Origin: Opitutaceae bacterium
Lineage (GTDB): Bacteria > Verrucomicrobiota > Verrucomicrobiia > Opitutales > Opitutaceae
Direction: 5' to 3'
Length of the DNA: 38,421 nt
Assembly: GCA_027482905.1 (NCBI GenBank)
Contig: JAIXVP010000422.1
Span: forward strand, 1-38,421
The stretch's first letter is position 1. Each line of letters opens with the position of its first letter. Made by a program: the position numbers and the translations under genes. This document shows, piece by piece, positions 24,983 to 33,836 of this stretch. The notes beneath the pieces were generated by a model. It was not told where the DNA came from. It did no database searches and saw only the letters and a list, made by a program, of their open reading frames with translations.

Positions 24983-25579
24983 TCAAGCCGTCCGCCCCGC
25001 CAGGAGTTTCTCGACGTATTTGCCCAGGAGATCGAACTCGAGGTTGACCGGATCGCCCGCCCGTTTCCCCGCCAGATTGGTCACCGCTGCCGTGTGCGGG
25101 ATGACCCAGACCGCGAAGGCGTCGCCCTCGACCTCCGCCACCGTCAGCGAAATGCCGTCGATCGCGATGCTGCCCTTGTGGATCAGATAACGCCCGCCGC
25201 CCGCCGGGGCCCGGACGCGCAAGTAGCGGTCCGCTCCGCGCGTCTCGAAGACCTCGACCACGCCGAGCCCATCCACGTGCCCGGTCACAAAATGGCCGCC
25301 CATTTTTCCGCCGAAACTCAGGCTGCGCTCGAGGTTTACGACGCCGCCCGCCCCGACCGCCGCAAGGCTGGTCAAGCGGCGCGTCTCCTCCAACACGTCG
25401 AACTCGAGTCCGTCCGCGTCGGCCTTGACCACCGTGAGGCAGCAGCCGTTTACGGCGATGCTGTCGCCGAGGGCGACGTCGTTCAGCGCGGCCCGGGCCG
25501 AGACGCGCAGTTTCCACGCGTCGCCCCCCCGCTCAAAGCGCTCCACCCGTCCCGTCTCCTCGATTATACCGGTAAACAT
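24983..25579 (-). CDS. ribE: Riboflavin synthase alpha subunit
   Basis: A 198-residue riboflavin synthase made of two lumazine-binding repeats. The diagnostic start 'MFTGIIEETG' is present, with 'SIAVNGCCLTV' (40-50) in the first repeat and 'SIAIDGISLTV' near 137-147 in the second. The 'GGHFVTGHVDG' segment (94-104) also matches. It dismutates 6,7-dimethyl-8-ribityllumazine to riboflavin. The ATG at 25579 is fixed by the family N-terminus. It has a 233-base upstream gap in which I could not fit a complete FMN riboswitch. The uracil-DNA glycosylase follows 13 bases downstream. Confidence 0.95.
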   Translation of the reverse strand: MFTGIIEETGRVERFERGGDAWKLRVSARAALNDVALGDSIAVNGCCLTVVKADADGLEFDVLEETRRLTSLAAVGAGGVVNLERSLSFGGKMGGHFVTGHVDGLGVVEVFETRGADRYLRVRAPAGGGRYLIHKGSIAIDGISLTVAEVEGDAFAVWVIPHTAAVTNLAGKRAGDPVNLEFDLLGKYVEKLLAGRTA

Positions 25580-25812
25580 GCGGCGATCAGTAAGCGCTGT
25601 GTCGACCATAGCGCGAACGCGAATTTTTTCCTTACGATCAAAAGGGAGGCGGGCCGCCGACGCCACTTCGCCCTCAGGCGCCGCGAATCGCCCTCGGCCG
25701 TTTACCCGCTTATGACGACCTGCTCCCATCCACCGGCTCCAACTTGAGATGATCGCTCCGCGCCGCCACGGCGGATCAAGGAGTCGCATCCCTGGCGCGG
25801 CGGGCCGGCGGC
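25580..25812. other. Intergenic leader of ribE, no recognised element
   Basis: The gap between the DUF4013 gene stop and the riboflavin synthase start. On the minus strand it holds a CCGCCGTGGCGG hairpin and the string GGATGGGAGCAGG, reminiscent of the 3' end of FMN aptamers, but a closing P1 stem and the conserved aptamer core are missing. I see no small ORF with a credible start or family. Promoter elements for ribE probably lie here but none is clear. Confidence 0.4.
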
Positions 25813-26448
25813 TCAGCGCGCGGCGTTGCGCCACCGCCCCGCTCCGCGCAGCTCCATCTCGGCGTGACGGAACATCGCCGCGTAGGTCGTGCCCAACACG
25901 GCGAAGCCCGCGAAACCGAAAAACGGCAGAAGCGGCAGTCCCGTCACCAGAAGGCCCACCAACGCCAGCGTCGGCACCAGCAAAGGCGCCCCCACCGCCC
26001 GCAGCATGCGTGGCGGGACCAGCGGCCGGAAGGCGTCGCGATAGTCGGCCCGTTTCTGGTGCAGATAGATGCCGGCCGCCGTGAGCGGAAAACACAGGAC
26101 CAGAACCGGCATCATCGGCAGATAGCTGATCCACCCCGCGCCCGCCCAGTGCAACGGACGGGTGAGGACCCAGGCCACCGCCAGCGGCGCGACGGCGTAG
26201 ACCAGGAAAATCACGAACGCCGCCACTCCGTTGTGAAAAAGCCGGCCCCAGTCCTCCCATTCCGGAAGCCCCGCCGGCTCCCCCCGCCTCGCACGATCCA
26301 TGATCTCGTAAAGATAACCGCAGGCCAGGAAATGCGCCCCCGGCACCGCCAGCAGGACCGCGCCGAGCACACACTTGAGCACCCACGACGAATCCCCCAA
26401 CAGGCGTTTGCAAACGAGCTCGAGCGTCGGCATTGCAGCGGCGGACAT
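25813..26448 (-). CDS. DUF4013 membrane protein
   Basis: A 211-residue membrane protein with about five hydrophobic segments (near 'VLKCVLGAVLLAVPGAHFLA', 'AFVIFLVYAVAPLAVAWVL', 'YLPMMPVLVLCFPLTAAGIY', and two near the C-terminus). The cytoplasmic segment 'RGEPAGLPEWEDWGRLFHNG' is the DUF4013 signature. Function is unknown for the family. The ATG at 26448 is preferred over 26433 because it has a GGGA-like sequence upstream; both are possible. It is divergent from ispA, with only 23 bases between the start codons, so their promoters must overlap the opposite coding regions. Confidence 0.78.
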   Translation of the reverse strand: MSAAAMPTLELVCKRLLGDSSWVLKCVLGAVLLAVPGAHFLACGYLYEIMDRARRGEPAGLPEWEDWGRLFHNGVAAFVIFLVYAVAPLAVAWVLTRPLHWAGAGWISYLPMMPVLVLCFPLTAAGIYLHQKRADYRDAFRPLVPPRMLRAVGAPLLVPTLALVGLLVTGLPLLPFFGFAGFAVLGTTYAAMFRHAEMELRGAGRWRNAAR

Positions 26449-26471
26449 CGTCCCGAACGATTCCCGCGCCG

Positions 26472-27374
26472 ATGGACTTCTCAACCAAATTAAACGCCCT
26501 GGTCGCCCGGACCGATGCCGCGCTCGACGCCCTCGTGCCCGCCCTGCCCGCCGCCGCCCCCGCCGGACCGGCCCGCATCCACGCGGCCATGCGCTACAGC
26601 CTCCAGGCCGGCGGCAAACGACTCCGCCCCGCCCTCGCCCTCGCCGCCGCGGGTCTCGGCGGCCCGGACGCGACCGCCGCCGCCCTGCCCGCCGCCGCCG
26701 CCCTGGAGTGCGTCCACACGTATTCGCTGATCCACGACGACCTGCCGTGCATGGACGACGACGACCTCCGCCGCGGCCGCCCCACCTGCCACCGCGCCTT
26801 CGACGAGGCCACCGCCCTGCTCGCCGGCGACGCCCTGCTCGCCCACGCTTTCCTCATCGTCGGCGAGGGCTATGCCGACCGCCCCGCCCTCGCCGCCGCG
26901 CTGTTGCGTGAACTGGCCGGAGCCGCCTCCGGCGCCCGCCTCGTCGGCGGGCAGATGCAGGACCTGCTGGCCGAACGCGCCGGCGGAGAGGTGGCCGCCT
27001 CCGACCTCGAGTTCATCCACCTCAACAAAACCGCCGCCCTGCTCGAGGCCTCGCTGGTCTGCGGCGGCCTCGTCGCCGGGCTGCCCGCGCCCGCCCTCGA
27101 CGGTCTTCGCCGCGCCGGCCGCCACCTCGGGTTGGCTTTCCAGATCGTGGACGACGTGCTCGACGCCACCGCCGACACCGCCGCCCTCGGCAAAACCGCC
27201 GGCAAAGACGCACGCGCCGGCAAGGCCACCTATGTATCCCTGCACGGGATCGACGCCGCCGCGCGGATGGCCGCCGATGAAACCGCCCGCGCCCGCGCCG
27301 CCCTCGCCGCCCTGCCCGGCGATCCCGCCTTCCTGCTCGGTCTCGCCGACCTCATGCTCGCCCGCCGGAGCTGA
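26472..27374 (+). CDS. ispA: Farnesyl diphosphate synthase family (polyprenyl synthetase)
   Basis: A 300-residue trans-prenyltransferase. The first aspartate-rich motif is DDLPCMDDDD (89-98) and the second is DDVLD (227-231), with 'GGKRLRPAL' (48-56) for IPP binding and 'FIHLNKTAALL' in between. The two residues inserted in the first motif (DDxxxxD) mark the type II bacterial FPP/GGPP synthases. Chain length cannot be read with certainty. The product would feed quinone and undecaprenyl synthesis; ispE is nearby at 29279. The ATG at 26472 gives the family start. Convergent with ptsI across 24 bases. Confidence 0.92.
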   Translation: MDFSTKLNALVARTDAALDALVPALPAAAPAGPARIHAAMRYSLQAGGKRLRPALALAAAGLGGPDATAAALPAAAALECVHTYSLIHDDLPCMDDDDLRRGRPTCHRAFDEATALLAGDALLAHAFLIVGEGYADRPALAAALLRELAGAASGARLVGGQMQDLLAERAGGEVAASDLEFIHLNKTAALLEASLVCGGLVAGLPAPALDGLRRAGRHLGLAFQIVDDVLDATADTAALGKTAGKDARAGKATYVSLHGIDAAARMAADETARARAALAALPGDPAFLLGLADLMLARRS

Positions 27375-27398
27375 TCGTGGCGCCGCCCGGCTCCCGAC

Positions 27399-29168
27399 TC
27401 AGGCCCGCATCCGCTCCTCGGCGAACCGCGCGCAGAGGTCGTGGATCGCCGACGGCGACTCCATCGCCAGCGCGGTTTGCGCGAGTTGTTTCGCGTCGGT
27501 GAGCTTCAGGTTGCGCACCACGTAGCGCGCCGCCGGGATGAGCGGAGGCGTCATGCTCAGCTCGTCCACCCCCAGCCCGATGAGCAGCGCGGTGTAGTTG
27601 GGATCGCCCGCCATCTCGCCGCACACGCTGACCTTGATGCGGGCGCGGTGCGCCTCGACCACGATATGCCGCAGCGTGCGCAACACCGCCGGGTGGGTGG
27701 GCTCGTAAAGATGGGCGATGCGGTCGTTCACCCGGTCGATCGCCATCAGGTATTGGATCAGGTCGTTGGTGCCGACGCTGAAAAAATCGCATTCGCGCGC
27801 CAGCAAGTCGGCCGACATCGCCGCGCTCGGCACCTCGATCATGCTGCCCACCGGCATGTCCGGATCGAAGGCCACGCCCGCCGCGCTCAGCTCGGCCCGG
27901 CACTCCTCCAGCACCGCGTTGGCCCGGCGCATCTCCTCGCTGCCGCTGATCATCGGATACATCAGCTGAACCCGGCCGTGCGCGCTGGCCCGCAGGATGG
28001 CGCGAAGCTGCTCCTTGAAAAGCACGAGGTGGTCGAGGCAGAAGCGGATCGCGCGGTAGCCGAGGAAGGGGTTGTTCTCCTTCGGGAAAAGGTGGGACTG
28101 CGACGCGATGGGTTTATCCCCGCCCAGATCGAGGGTCCGGATCGTCACCGAACGGGGCGCGAGGGCCTCGGCCAGCGCACGGTAGGAGGCGTATTGGTCC
28201 TCCTCGGTCGGCGCCTCGCCGGCCCCGAGATAGAGGAACTCGGTGCGGAAAAGTCCGACGCCGTCCGCGTTGTATTCCTTCACCAGCTCCGCCTCCTCCG
28301 CCTTCTCGACGTTGGCGCGCAGGACGATCGGGACGCCGTCGAGGGTGACCGCCGGGAGCCGGTTCGCCTCCAAAAGTTTTTGTTCGCGCGTGCGTTTCTC
28401 GCGCTGGATCCGCCCGTAGCGAAAAAGCGTGGACTCGCTCGGGTTCAGGATCACCGCGCCCTCGTAACCGTCCACCAGGATGGAGTCGCCCGCCTGAACT
28501 CGCGTGGTGAGATCGCGGAGCCCGACCACGGCGGGAATCTTCATCGAACGGGCCACGATGACGGCATGGCTGGTCTTGCTGCCCGAATCGGTCACGATGG
28601 CCAGGGCAGACGAACGGTCCAGCCCGGCCGCGTCCGAGGGCGAGATGTCGTTCGCCACCACCACGCGTTTGTCCGCGAGCTGGATCAGGCGCTGCCCCGT
28701 ATGGCCGAGCAGATTCGCCAACACGCGCTGGGCCACGTCGCGGATGTCGCCGCCCCGCTCGCGCAGATACTCGTCGTCGATCTCCTCGAAGGCCGCTATG
28801 TAGCGCCCGGCGACCTTGTTGAAACAGGTTTCGATGTTGGCCCGCGTCTTCTCGAATTCCCGCAGCGTCTCGGTGATGAGGGCCTGGTCCTCCAGCACGA
28901 GGAGGTGCGCGTCAAAGATCCGCGCCTCCTCCTCCCCGAGGTTTTTCTCCACCTCGGTCATGATCTTCTGCACCTGCCGCCGCGTCGCCACCAGGGCCTG
29001 CTCGAAACGTGCCCTCTCCGCCGCCCACGCCGCCTCGTCCACCCGGTATTCGGGCACCTCGAGGTCGCTCTGGAGATAGACGAAAATCTGGCCGTAGGCG
29101 ATGCCCTGCGAGGCGGAGATGCCTTGCAGCACGACTTCGGGACGCGAAATGGATTCTAAGACGGGCAT
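27399..29168 (-). CDS. ptsI: PTS enzyme I (phosphoenolpyruvate-protein phosphotransferase)
   Basis: A 589-residue enzyme I, slightly longer than the usual 570-575. The phosphorylated histidine is H201 in 'SGSKTSHAVIVARSMKIPAV'. The PEP-binding domain has 'GLFRTEFLYL' (305-314), 'RTLDLGGDK' (344-352), 'NPFLGYRAIR' (366-375), 'FFSVGTNDLIQY' (462-473) and the proton-donor C516 in 'VCGEMAGDP'. The canonical 'GGRTSH' is 'GSKTSH' here. It transfers phosphate from PEP to HPr; neither HPr nor any sugar permease is in the window, so a regulatory PTS is possible. ispE lies 110 bases upstream on the same strand. Confidence 0.95.
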   Translation of the reverse strand: MPVLESISRPEVVLQGISASQGIAYGQIFVYLQSDLEVPEYRVDEAAWAAERARFEQALVATRRQVQKIMTEVEKNLGEEEARIFDAHLLVLEDQALITETLREFEKTRANIETCFNKVAGRYIAAFEEIDDEYLRERGGDIRDVAQRVLANLLGHTGQRLIQLADKRVVVANDISPSDAAGLDRSSALAIVTDSGSKTSHAVIVARSMKIPAVVGLRDLTTRVQAGDSILVDGYEGAVILNPSESTLFRYGRIQREKRTREQKLLEANRLPAVTLDGVPIVLRANVEKAEEAELVKEYNADGVGLFRTEFLYLGAGEAPTEEDQYASYRALAEALAPRSVTIRTLDLGGDKPIASQSHLFPKENNPFLGYRAIRFCLDHLVLFKEQLRAILRASAHGRVQLMYPMISGSEEMRRANAVLEECRAELSAAGVAFDPDMPVGSMIEVPSAAMSADLLARECDFFSVGTNDLIQYLMAIDRVNDRIAHLYEPTHPAVLRTLRHIVVEAHRARIKVSVCGEMAGDPNYTALLIGLGVDELSMTPPLIPAARYVVRNLKLTDAKQLAQTALAMESPSAIHDLCARFAEERMRA

Positions 29169-29180
29169 GGAGGACAGGGA

Positions 29181-29198
29181 GGCTTAAGCGTCTAAGCC
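29181..29198. promoter_or_regulatory. Short inverted repeat in the ptsI leader
   Basis: GGCTTA (29181-29186) and TAAGCC (29193-29198) form a 6-base inverted repeat with a 6-base loop, 13-30 bases before the ptsI ATG. It could fold in the mRNA near the ribosome site or mark an operator. At this length chance is a real alternative. Confidence 0.2.
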
Positions 29199-29278
29199 CG
29201 CCGCCGCAACGGGGTGGCGCATGAGGTCTTCCCCGGCTCGCGGGGTCAACCTGTTTCCGGGCCGATTCCGAGTGAAAC

Positions 29279-30166
29279 TCACGCCAGCGCGGTGGCTTGC
29301 ACAAACGCCTTCGCCCCCCACCCCGCGCGGATGGTTTCGCGCGGCGGCGCCTCGTCGCGACCCGGTTCGAGCAGAAAAAAACACGCGCTGCCGCTGCCGC
29401 TCATCCGCGCCTCGACCCCGTGCCGCTCGCGCAGCCACGCCAGCATCGTCGGCAACGCGATCCACTTGGCGAAGACCGGCCGCTCCAGCGTATTGGCGAG
29501 CAAGGCCTCCGCCGGGGCGTCCGCGTCCGCCGCCCACGCCGCCAGCCGCGCCTCCTCCGCCGCCGCATCCGCATACCACTCCGGACGCGCCGCGAGCGCC
29601 GCGTAGGCCTCCGCCGTGGCCACCCCGAAATCGGGTTTGAAAATCAACACCCGCCGCCCCCGCAGGCGCCCCGTCGACTCCACGCCGAGCGGCTCGATAC
29701 GTTCCCCGCGTCCGCGCATCACCACCGGTCCGTCGTGCAGGAAAAGCGGGCAGTCCGAACCCAGCCCGGCCGCCAGCTCCAGCCTCCGCCCCGACTCCAA
29801 GGCCACCCCGCTCAATGCCTCCAACGCCCGCAACGCCGCGACCGCGTTGCCGCTGCCCCCGCCCAACCCGGCGCCGACCGGAATGCGTTTCTCCAACGCG
29901 AACGCCACCCGCCCGCGCCACCCCGTGGCCGCCGCGAAGGCCTCCGCCGCGCGCAACACGAGGTTGCCCCCGTCCGTCGGCACGCCCGGCGCGTCGCAGA
30001 CCAGCGTCGCCGCCCCGGTCTCGCCCGCCCACGTCGCCCGCAGCGTGTCGCCCCAGGCCAGCGGCGCCACCACCGAGACGAGCTCGTGAAACCCGTCCGC
30101 GCGCCGCCCGGTGATCGCGAGCGAGAGGTTGATCTTGGCGGGGCTGAAGAACGTGACGGTCTGCAT
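29279..30166 (-). CDS. ispE: 4-Diphosphocytidyl-2-C-methyl-D-erythritol kinase
   Basis: A 295-residue GHMP kinase of the MEP isoprenoid pathway. The start 'FFSPAKINLSLAITGRRADG' with K11, the ATP loop 'IPVGAGLGGGSGNAVAAL' (95-112) and the catalytic aspartate D138 in 'LGSDCPLF' are all present, as is 'ARMSGSGSACF' near the C-terminus. The glycine loop ends in 'SGNA' rather than the common 'SSDA'. The ATG at 30166 is fixed by the N-terminal motif. Divergent from the ATP-grasp gene by 141 bases. Together with ispA it marks the MEP/prenyl route. Confidence 0.95.
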   Translation of the reverse strand: MQTVTFFSPAKINLSLAITGRRADGFHELVSVVAPLAWGDTLRATWAGETGAATLVCDAPGVPTDGGNLVLRAAEAFAAATGWRGRVAFALEKRIPVGAGLGGGSGNAVAALRALEALSGVALESGRRLELAAGLGSDCPLFLHDGPVVMRGRGERIEPLGVESTGRLRGRRVLIFKPDFGVATAEAYAALAARPEWYADAAAEEARLAAWAADADAPAEALLANTLERPVFAKWIALPTMLAWLRERHGVEARMSGSGSACFFLLEPGRDEAPPRETIRAGWGAKAFVQATALA

Positions 30167-30307
30167 TTCCCGCCAGCCAAACAGCCCGCCCGCCCCGCGC
30201 ACGCCGGAAAAACGCCACCCCGCCGCGCGCCTTGCCGGCGAACCCCTGCCGAAAAACCCGCTCGCCAGCCCGAAACTTGCTCCACCAAGGTTTTGCCCAT
30301 CGCCCGC

Positions 30308-32785
30308 ATGCCGACCGCCCCCGCATCCGCCCCGCCCGTCCTCCCCGGCTATTTCGGCCAACCCGGGCGCTACGACGAGGCCGTCGCCCCCGACCGCACC
30401 CTCCGCCCCGCCTGGGCCCAGTTTCTCAAAACCCTCGGTCCCGACCCCGTCGCCGCCCTCCGCGCCGCCGGCGACCACGCCCGCCGCGCCATCGTCGAAC
30501 AGGACGTGAGCCTGAACATCTACTCCGGCGAAGGCTCCGCCGCCGCCGCCTGGCCCCTCGACGCCGTGCCCCTGCTGCTCGACGCGGCCGACTGGTCCGC
30601 CCTCACCGCCGGCCTCCGCCAGCGCGCCCAGCTTTTCAACGCCCTGCTCAAGGACCTCTACGGCCCCCAACGCCTGCTCCGCGCCGGCGCCCTGCCCGCC
30701 GCCCTCGCCATGGCCAACCCGCACTACCTGCGGGCCTGCGCCGAGCTTGGCAGATCCCGCCAGCCCTTTCTCCACCTCTACGCCGCCGACATCGCCCGCT
30801 CGCCCGACGGCCGCTGGTGGGTGATTCAGGACCGCCTCGACGCCCCCTCCGGCCTCGGCTACGCCCTGCAAAATCGCCTCATCGTCCGCCAGGCCCTGCC
30901 CGCCGCCTTCGGCCAGACCCCGGTGCGGCGCTTGTATCAGTTTTCCCGCGACCTGCGGACCTCGCTCGACCGCCTCCACGCCCGCTCCGACTCGCCCCGC
31001 CTCGTCCTGCTGTCGCCCGGCCCGGCCAACGAGTCCTACTACGAGCACACCTACCTCGCGCGCCACCTCGGCTGCCCGCTGGTCGAGGGCGGCGACCTCC
31101 TCGCCCGCGACCACCAGGTCTACCTCCGCACCGTCGGCGGCCTGCGCAAGGTCGACGTCATCCTCCGCCGCATCGACTCGGATTTCTGCGACCCGCTCGA
31201 ACTCGACCCCCGCTCCCTGCTCGGCGTGCCCGGCCTGGTCCACGCCGCCCACGCCGGCCGCGTCGCCCTGTCCAACCAGCTCGGCGGCCGCGCCCTCGAG
31301 ACCACCGCCCTTCTCTCCTTCCTCGCCCCGCTCTGCCGCCGCGTGCTCGAACAGGACCTGCTCCTGCCAAACGCCGCCACCTGGTGGGGCGGCCAGCCCG
31401 AGGCCCTCGCCTACATTTTGGATAACCTCCACGGTCTCGTGCTGAAGCCCACTTTCGGCGGTCAGCCCGCCCGCTATGGCGCCGTCCTTTCCGCCGCCGA
31501 GCGCGGCGCTCTCGCCGACCGCATCCGCGCCCAGCCCTCCGCCTGGTGCGGACAGGAACGCGTGCTGCTCGGCACCACCCCGGCCTGGGACCCCGCCGCC
31601 GACGCCCTTCGCCCCGCCCCTTTCGTCACCCGCGTCTACCTCGCCTGGCACGAGGGCGACTACCACGTCATGCCCGGCGGCCTCACCCGCTTCAACCCCT
31701 CCGGCGAGGACGCCAGCGTCACCCTTCAGGGCGGATCCATCTCCAAGGACACCTGGGTCCTCGCCCCCGAGGCCCAGACCGACGCCCCCGGCCTGCACCA
31801 GGTTCTCTCCGCCCCCGCCTCCGCCCAGCGCCACGGCGCCGCCACCCCCAGCCGCCTCGCGGACAACCTGTATTGGCTCGGCCGTTACCTGGAGCGCACC
31901 GGCCAGCTTTCCCGCCTGCTGGAAAAACTCGACCCGCTGCTGCGCGACGAGATCACCGCCCTCGATCCTCGCGTCGCCGCCGACGCCGCCCGCCTGCTGC
32001 TCACCCTCCAGGACGCGCCCGCGCCCGCCCGCGCCGGCCTCGACGAACTCGTCGCCCTCGCCCGCCGCACCGCCGCCGACCGCCGCCAGCCCGGCGGCCT
32101 CGTCTCCAACCTCCTCCGCCTTTCGCGCAACCTCGACCTCGCCAAGATCCGCCTGCCTCCCGAGGCCTGGGAGATCGCCCGCCTCCTCCGCCCCCTCGGC
32201 GCCGAGGGCGCCTCCCCCCTGCCCGCCGCCATCCGCGAACACCTCGTCACCCTCGACGGCATCGTCAGCGAGACCCTCATCCACGACACCGGCTGGCGTT
32301 TCCTCGAGATCGGCCGCCGCCTCGAGCGCGCCGCCCACGTGCTCCATCTCCTGCGCGGATTGCTCGGCGCCGCCCCCGACGTCCCCGGGCCGAGCGAATT
32401 CCGCCTGCAAAGCTGTCTCCATCTCGCCGACAGCCTCTTCACCTACCGGGCCAATTTCCACGGCGCCATCCACCCCGGCGGCGTGCTCGCCTGGCTGGTC
32501 GCCGAACCGGAGAACCCCCGCGGCCTGCGCTACCAGGCCGACCGCCTCGGCGAACACCTCGCCGCCCTTCCCGACGAACTCGCCCCCCGTCCCGTCGAGC
32601 AACTCCGCACCGCCGCCTTCCGCCTGGTCAGCGCCGCCCGTCTTTTTGAGTGCGAGTCCGAGAACCCCGGGCCCACCCGGCTCATCGCCTTCGCCGACGA
32701 ACAACTCGCCCTGCTCGCCGACCTCAACGCCCGCCTCGCCCGCATCTACTTCGCCCACTCCGACACCGACCCCACCGGCGCCTAG
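30308..32785 (+). CDS. Circularly permuted ATP-grasp / Alpha-E domain fusion protein
   Basis: An 825-residue two-domain protein. Residues about 40-500 are a circularly permuted ATP-grasp type 2 domain: 'QDVSLNIYSGE' (65-75), 'WWVIQDRLDAPSGLGYALQN' (170-189), 'ANESYYEHTYLARHLG' (240-255), 'VDVILRRIDSDFCDPLEL' (282-299) and 'LVLKPTFGGQPARYG' (377-391). From about 515 'PSRLADNLYWLGRYLERTGQ' opens an Alpha-E domain to the end. The two domains are usually separate neighbouring genes; here they are fused. Comparative genomics has proposed that these act with a transglutaminase-like peptidase in making and trimming an unidentified peptide. That partner follows at 32918. The biochemical product is unknown. 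Confidence 0.88.
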   Translation: MPTAPASAPPVLPGYFGQPGRYDEAVAPDRTLRPAWAQFLKTLGPDPVAALRAAGDHARRAIVEQDVSLNIYSGEGSAAAAWPLDAVPLLLDAADWSALTAGLRQRAQLFNALLKDLYGPQRLLRAGALPAALAMANPHYLRACAELGRSRQPFLHLYAADIARSPDGRWWVIQDRLDAPSGLGYALQNRLIVRQALPAAFGQTPVRRLYQFSRDLRTSLDRLHARSDSPRLVLLSPGPANESYYEHTYLARHLGCPLVEGGDLLARDHQVYLRTVGGLRKVDVILRRIDSDFCDPLELDPRSLLGVPGLVHAAHAGRVALSNQLGGRALETTALLSFLAPLCRRVLEQDLLLPNAATWWGGQPEALAYILDNLHGLVLKPTFGGQPARYGAVLSAAERGALADRIRAQPSAWCGQERVLLGTTPAWDPAADALRPAPFVTRVYLAWHEGDYHVMPGGLTRFNPSGEDASVTLQGGSISKDTWVLAPEAQTDAPGLHQVLSAPASAQRHGAATPSRLADNLYWLGRYLERTGQLSRLLEKLDPLLRDEITALDPRVAADAARLLLTLQDAPAPARAGLDELVALARRTAADRRQPGGLVSNLLRLSRNLDLAKIRLPPEAWEIARLLRPLGAEGASPLPAAIREHLVTLDGIVSETLIHDTGWRFLEIGRRLERAAHVLHLLRGLLGAAPDVPGPSEFRLQSCLHLADSLFTYRANFHGAIHPGGVLAWLVAEPENPRGLRYQADRLGEHLAALPDELAPRPVEQLRTAAFRLVSAARLFECESENPGPTRLIAFADEQLALLADLNARLARIYFAHSDTDPTGA

Positions 32786-32792
32786 GCCCGCG

Positions 32793-32915
32793 CCTTTCCA
32801 ATTTCAGCTTTCCGCTTTTCCGCTTTTCAGTTTTTCCGCTCCCCGCCTTCCCCATTCTCCGCCTTTCCGGTTTCCGATTTCAGGTTTCCGCTTTCAGCGT
32901 CCACGCTTTTTCCGT
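32793..32915. repeat. Pyrimidine-rich imperfect repeat tract
   Basis: Between the ATP-grasp and transglutaminase genes the plus strand is almost entirely C and T with isolated G or A, built from loose repeats of TTTCCGCTTT and TTTCAG units. It looks unlike the surrounding coding DNA, has no start codon in a credible ORF and ends just before the transglutaminase ATG. It may separate translation of the two genes or be a slippage-derived repeat. Confidence 0.65.
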
Positions 32916-32917
32916 CC

Positions 32918-33811
32918 ATGCCCGTCTACCGCATCCAGCACGGCACCACCTACCGGCACGAGGCCCCCGCCGCGTCCGCCTGGCAAACCCTGCACCTGCG
33001 GCCCGCCGACGACGCCGACCAGCGTTGCCTGGAGTTCGACCTCGATATCACCCCGCGCGCCCTCGACCTCGCCACCCGCACCGACGCCTTCGGCAACACC
33101 CTGCACGTCTTCAGCGTGCGCGAGACCCACCGCCAGTTCGCCGTCCACGCCACCAGCCTGGTCCGCCGCCTCGCCCCCGTCCTGCCCGCCGCCGCCGACA
33201 CCTTGCCCGTCGCGGCCGCCCGCGCCGCCACCGACGCCGCCGTGCTCGAGGGCGAGTTTAGCCTCGAACAATTCCGCCACCCCAGCCCGCTCGTCCCCGC
33301 CCTTCCCGGGATCGAGGCCCTGCTCGCCGACCTCGACCCCGCCGCGCCCGCGTTGGAAACCCTCGCCGCGCTCGGCGAGATTTTCCGCGAAAGCTTCACC
33401 TTCGATCCCTCCGCCACCGACGTCAGCACCCCGCTGGCCGACGTCCTGCGCCTGCGCCGCGGCGTCTGCCAGGATTTCGCCCACCTCTACCTCGCCTGCG
33501 TGCGGCGCCTCGGCCTCGCCGCCGGCTACGTCAGCGGCTACCTGCTCACCCGCCCGCCCGCCGGCCGCGCCCGCCTGATCGGCGCCGACGCGATGCACGC
33601 CTGGGTGTCCGTCCACCTGCCCGGCCACGGTTGGATCGACTTCGACCCGACCAACCACTGCTTCGCCGGCGACGGCCACCTCGTCGTCGCGCGCGGACGG
33701 GATTACGCCGACGTGTCGCCCATCCGCGGCCTCTTCAACGGCGGCGGCCGCCACGCCCTTTTTCTGGGCGTCACCGTCGAACCCGCCGACGACCCGGTCG
33801 ACACGGTTTAA
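32918..33811 (+). CDS. Transglutaminase-like cysteine peptidase family protein
   Basis: A 297-residue protein with an N-terminal beta-rich region ('MPVYRIQHGTTYRHEAPA') typical of bacterial transglutaminase-like proteins and a catalytic core in the second half. The triad is C184 in 'RRGVCQDFAHLYLAC', H227 in 'GADAMHAWVSVHL' and D243 in 'GWIDFDPTN'. 'DYADVSPIRGLF' closes the domain as in relatives. No signal peptide is seen, so it is probably cytoplasmic. It follows the ATP-grasp/Alpha-E gene on the same strand, the standard companion arrangement, and is predicted to process the same peptide or protein substrate. Confidence 0.9.
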   Translation: MPVYRIQHGTTYRHEAPAASAWQTLHLRPADDADQRCLEFDLDITPRALDLATRTDAFGNTLHVFSVRETHRQFAVHATSLVRRLAPVLPAAADTLPVAAARAATDAAVLEGEFSLEQFRHPSPLVPALPGIEALLADLDPAAPALETLAALGEIFRESFTFDPSATDVSTPLADVLRLRRGVCQDFAHLYLACVRRLGLAAGYVSGYLLTRPPAGRARLIGADAMHAWVSVHLPGHGWIDFDPTNHCFAGDGHLVVARGRDYADVSPIRGLFNGGGRHALFLGVTVEPADDPVDTV

Positions 33812-33836
33812 GTCGTTGCAAAGGTGCCGGTCCCGT

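Noticed and set aside
25580-25812. Possible FMN riboswitch before riboflavin synthase: minus-strand AGGGATGCGACTCCTT hairpin and GGATGGGAGCAGG.
   Set aside because: The ACCUGCUCC partner needed for the closing stem is absent, and the conserved core (GGCGGU...AGCCCGCGAGC) does not match. A covariance-model search with the FMN family (RF00050) would be decisive; a significant hit would overturn this rejection.
29279-32785. Two reading frames of about 1160 codons lying antisense to each other.
   Set aside because: They are extended open frames caused by high GC. Only the ispE part (29279-30166, minus) and the ATP-grasp/Alpha-E part (30308-32785, plus) have recognisable protein motifs; the rest is repetitive Gly/Ala/Glu- or Arg/Pro-rich shadow.
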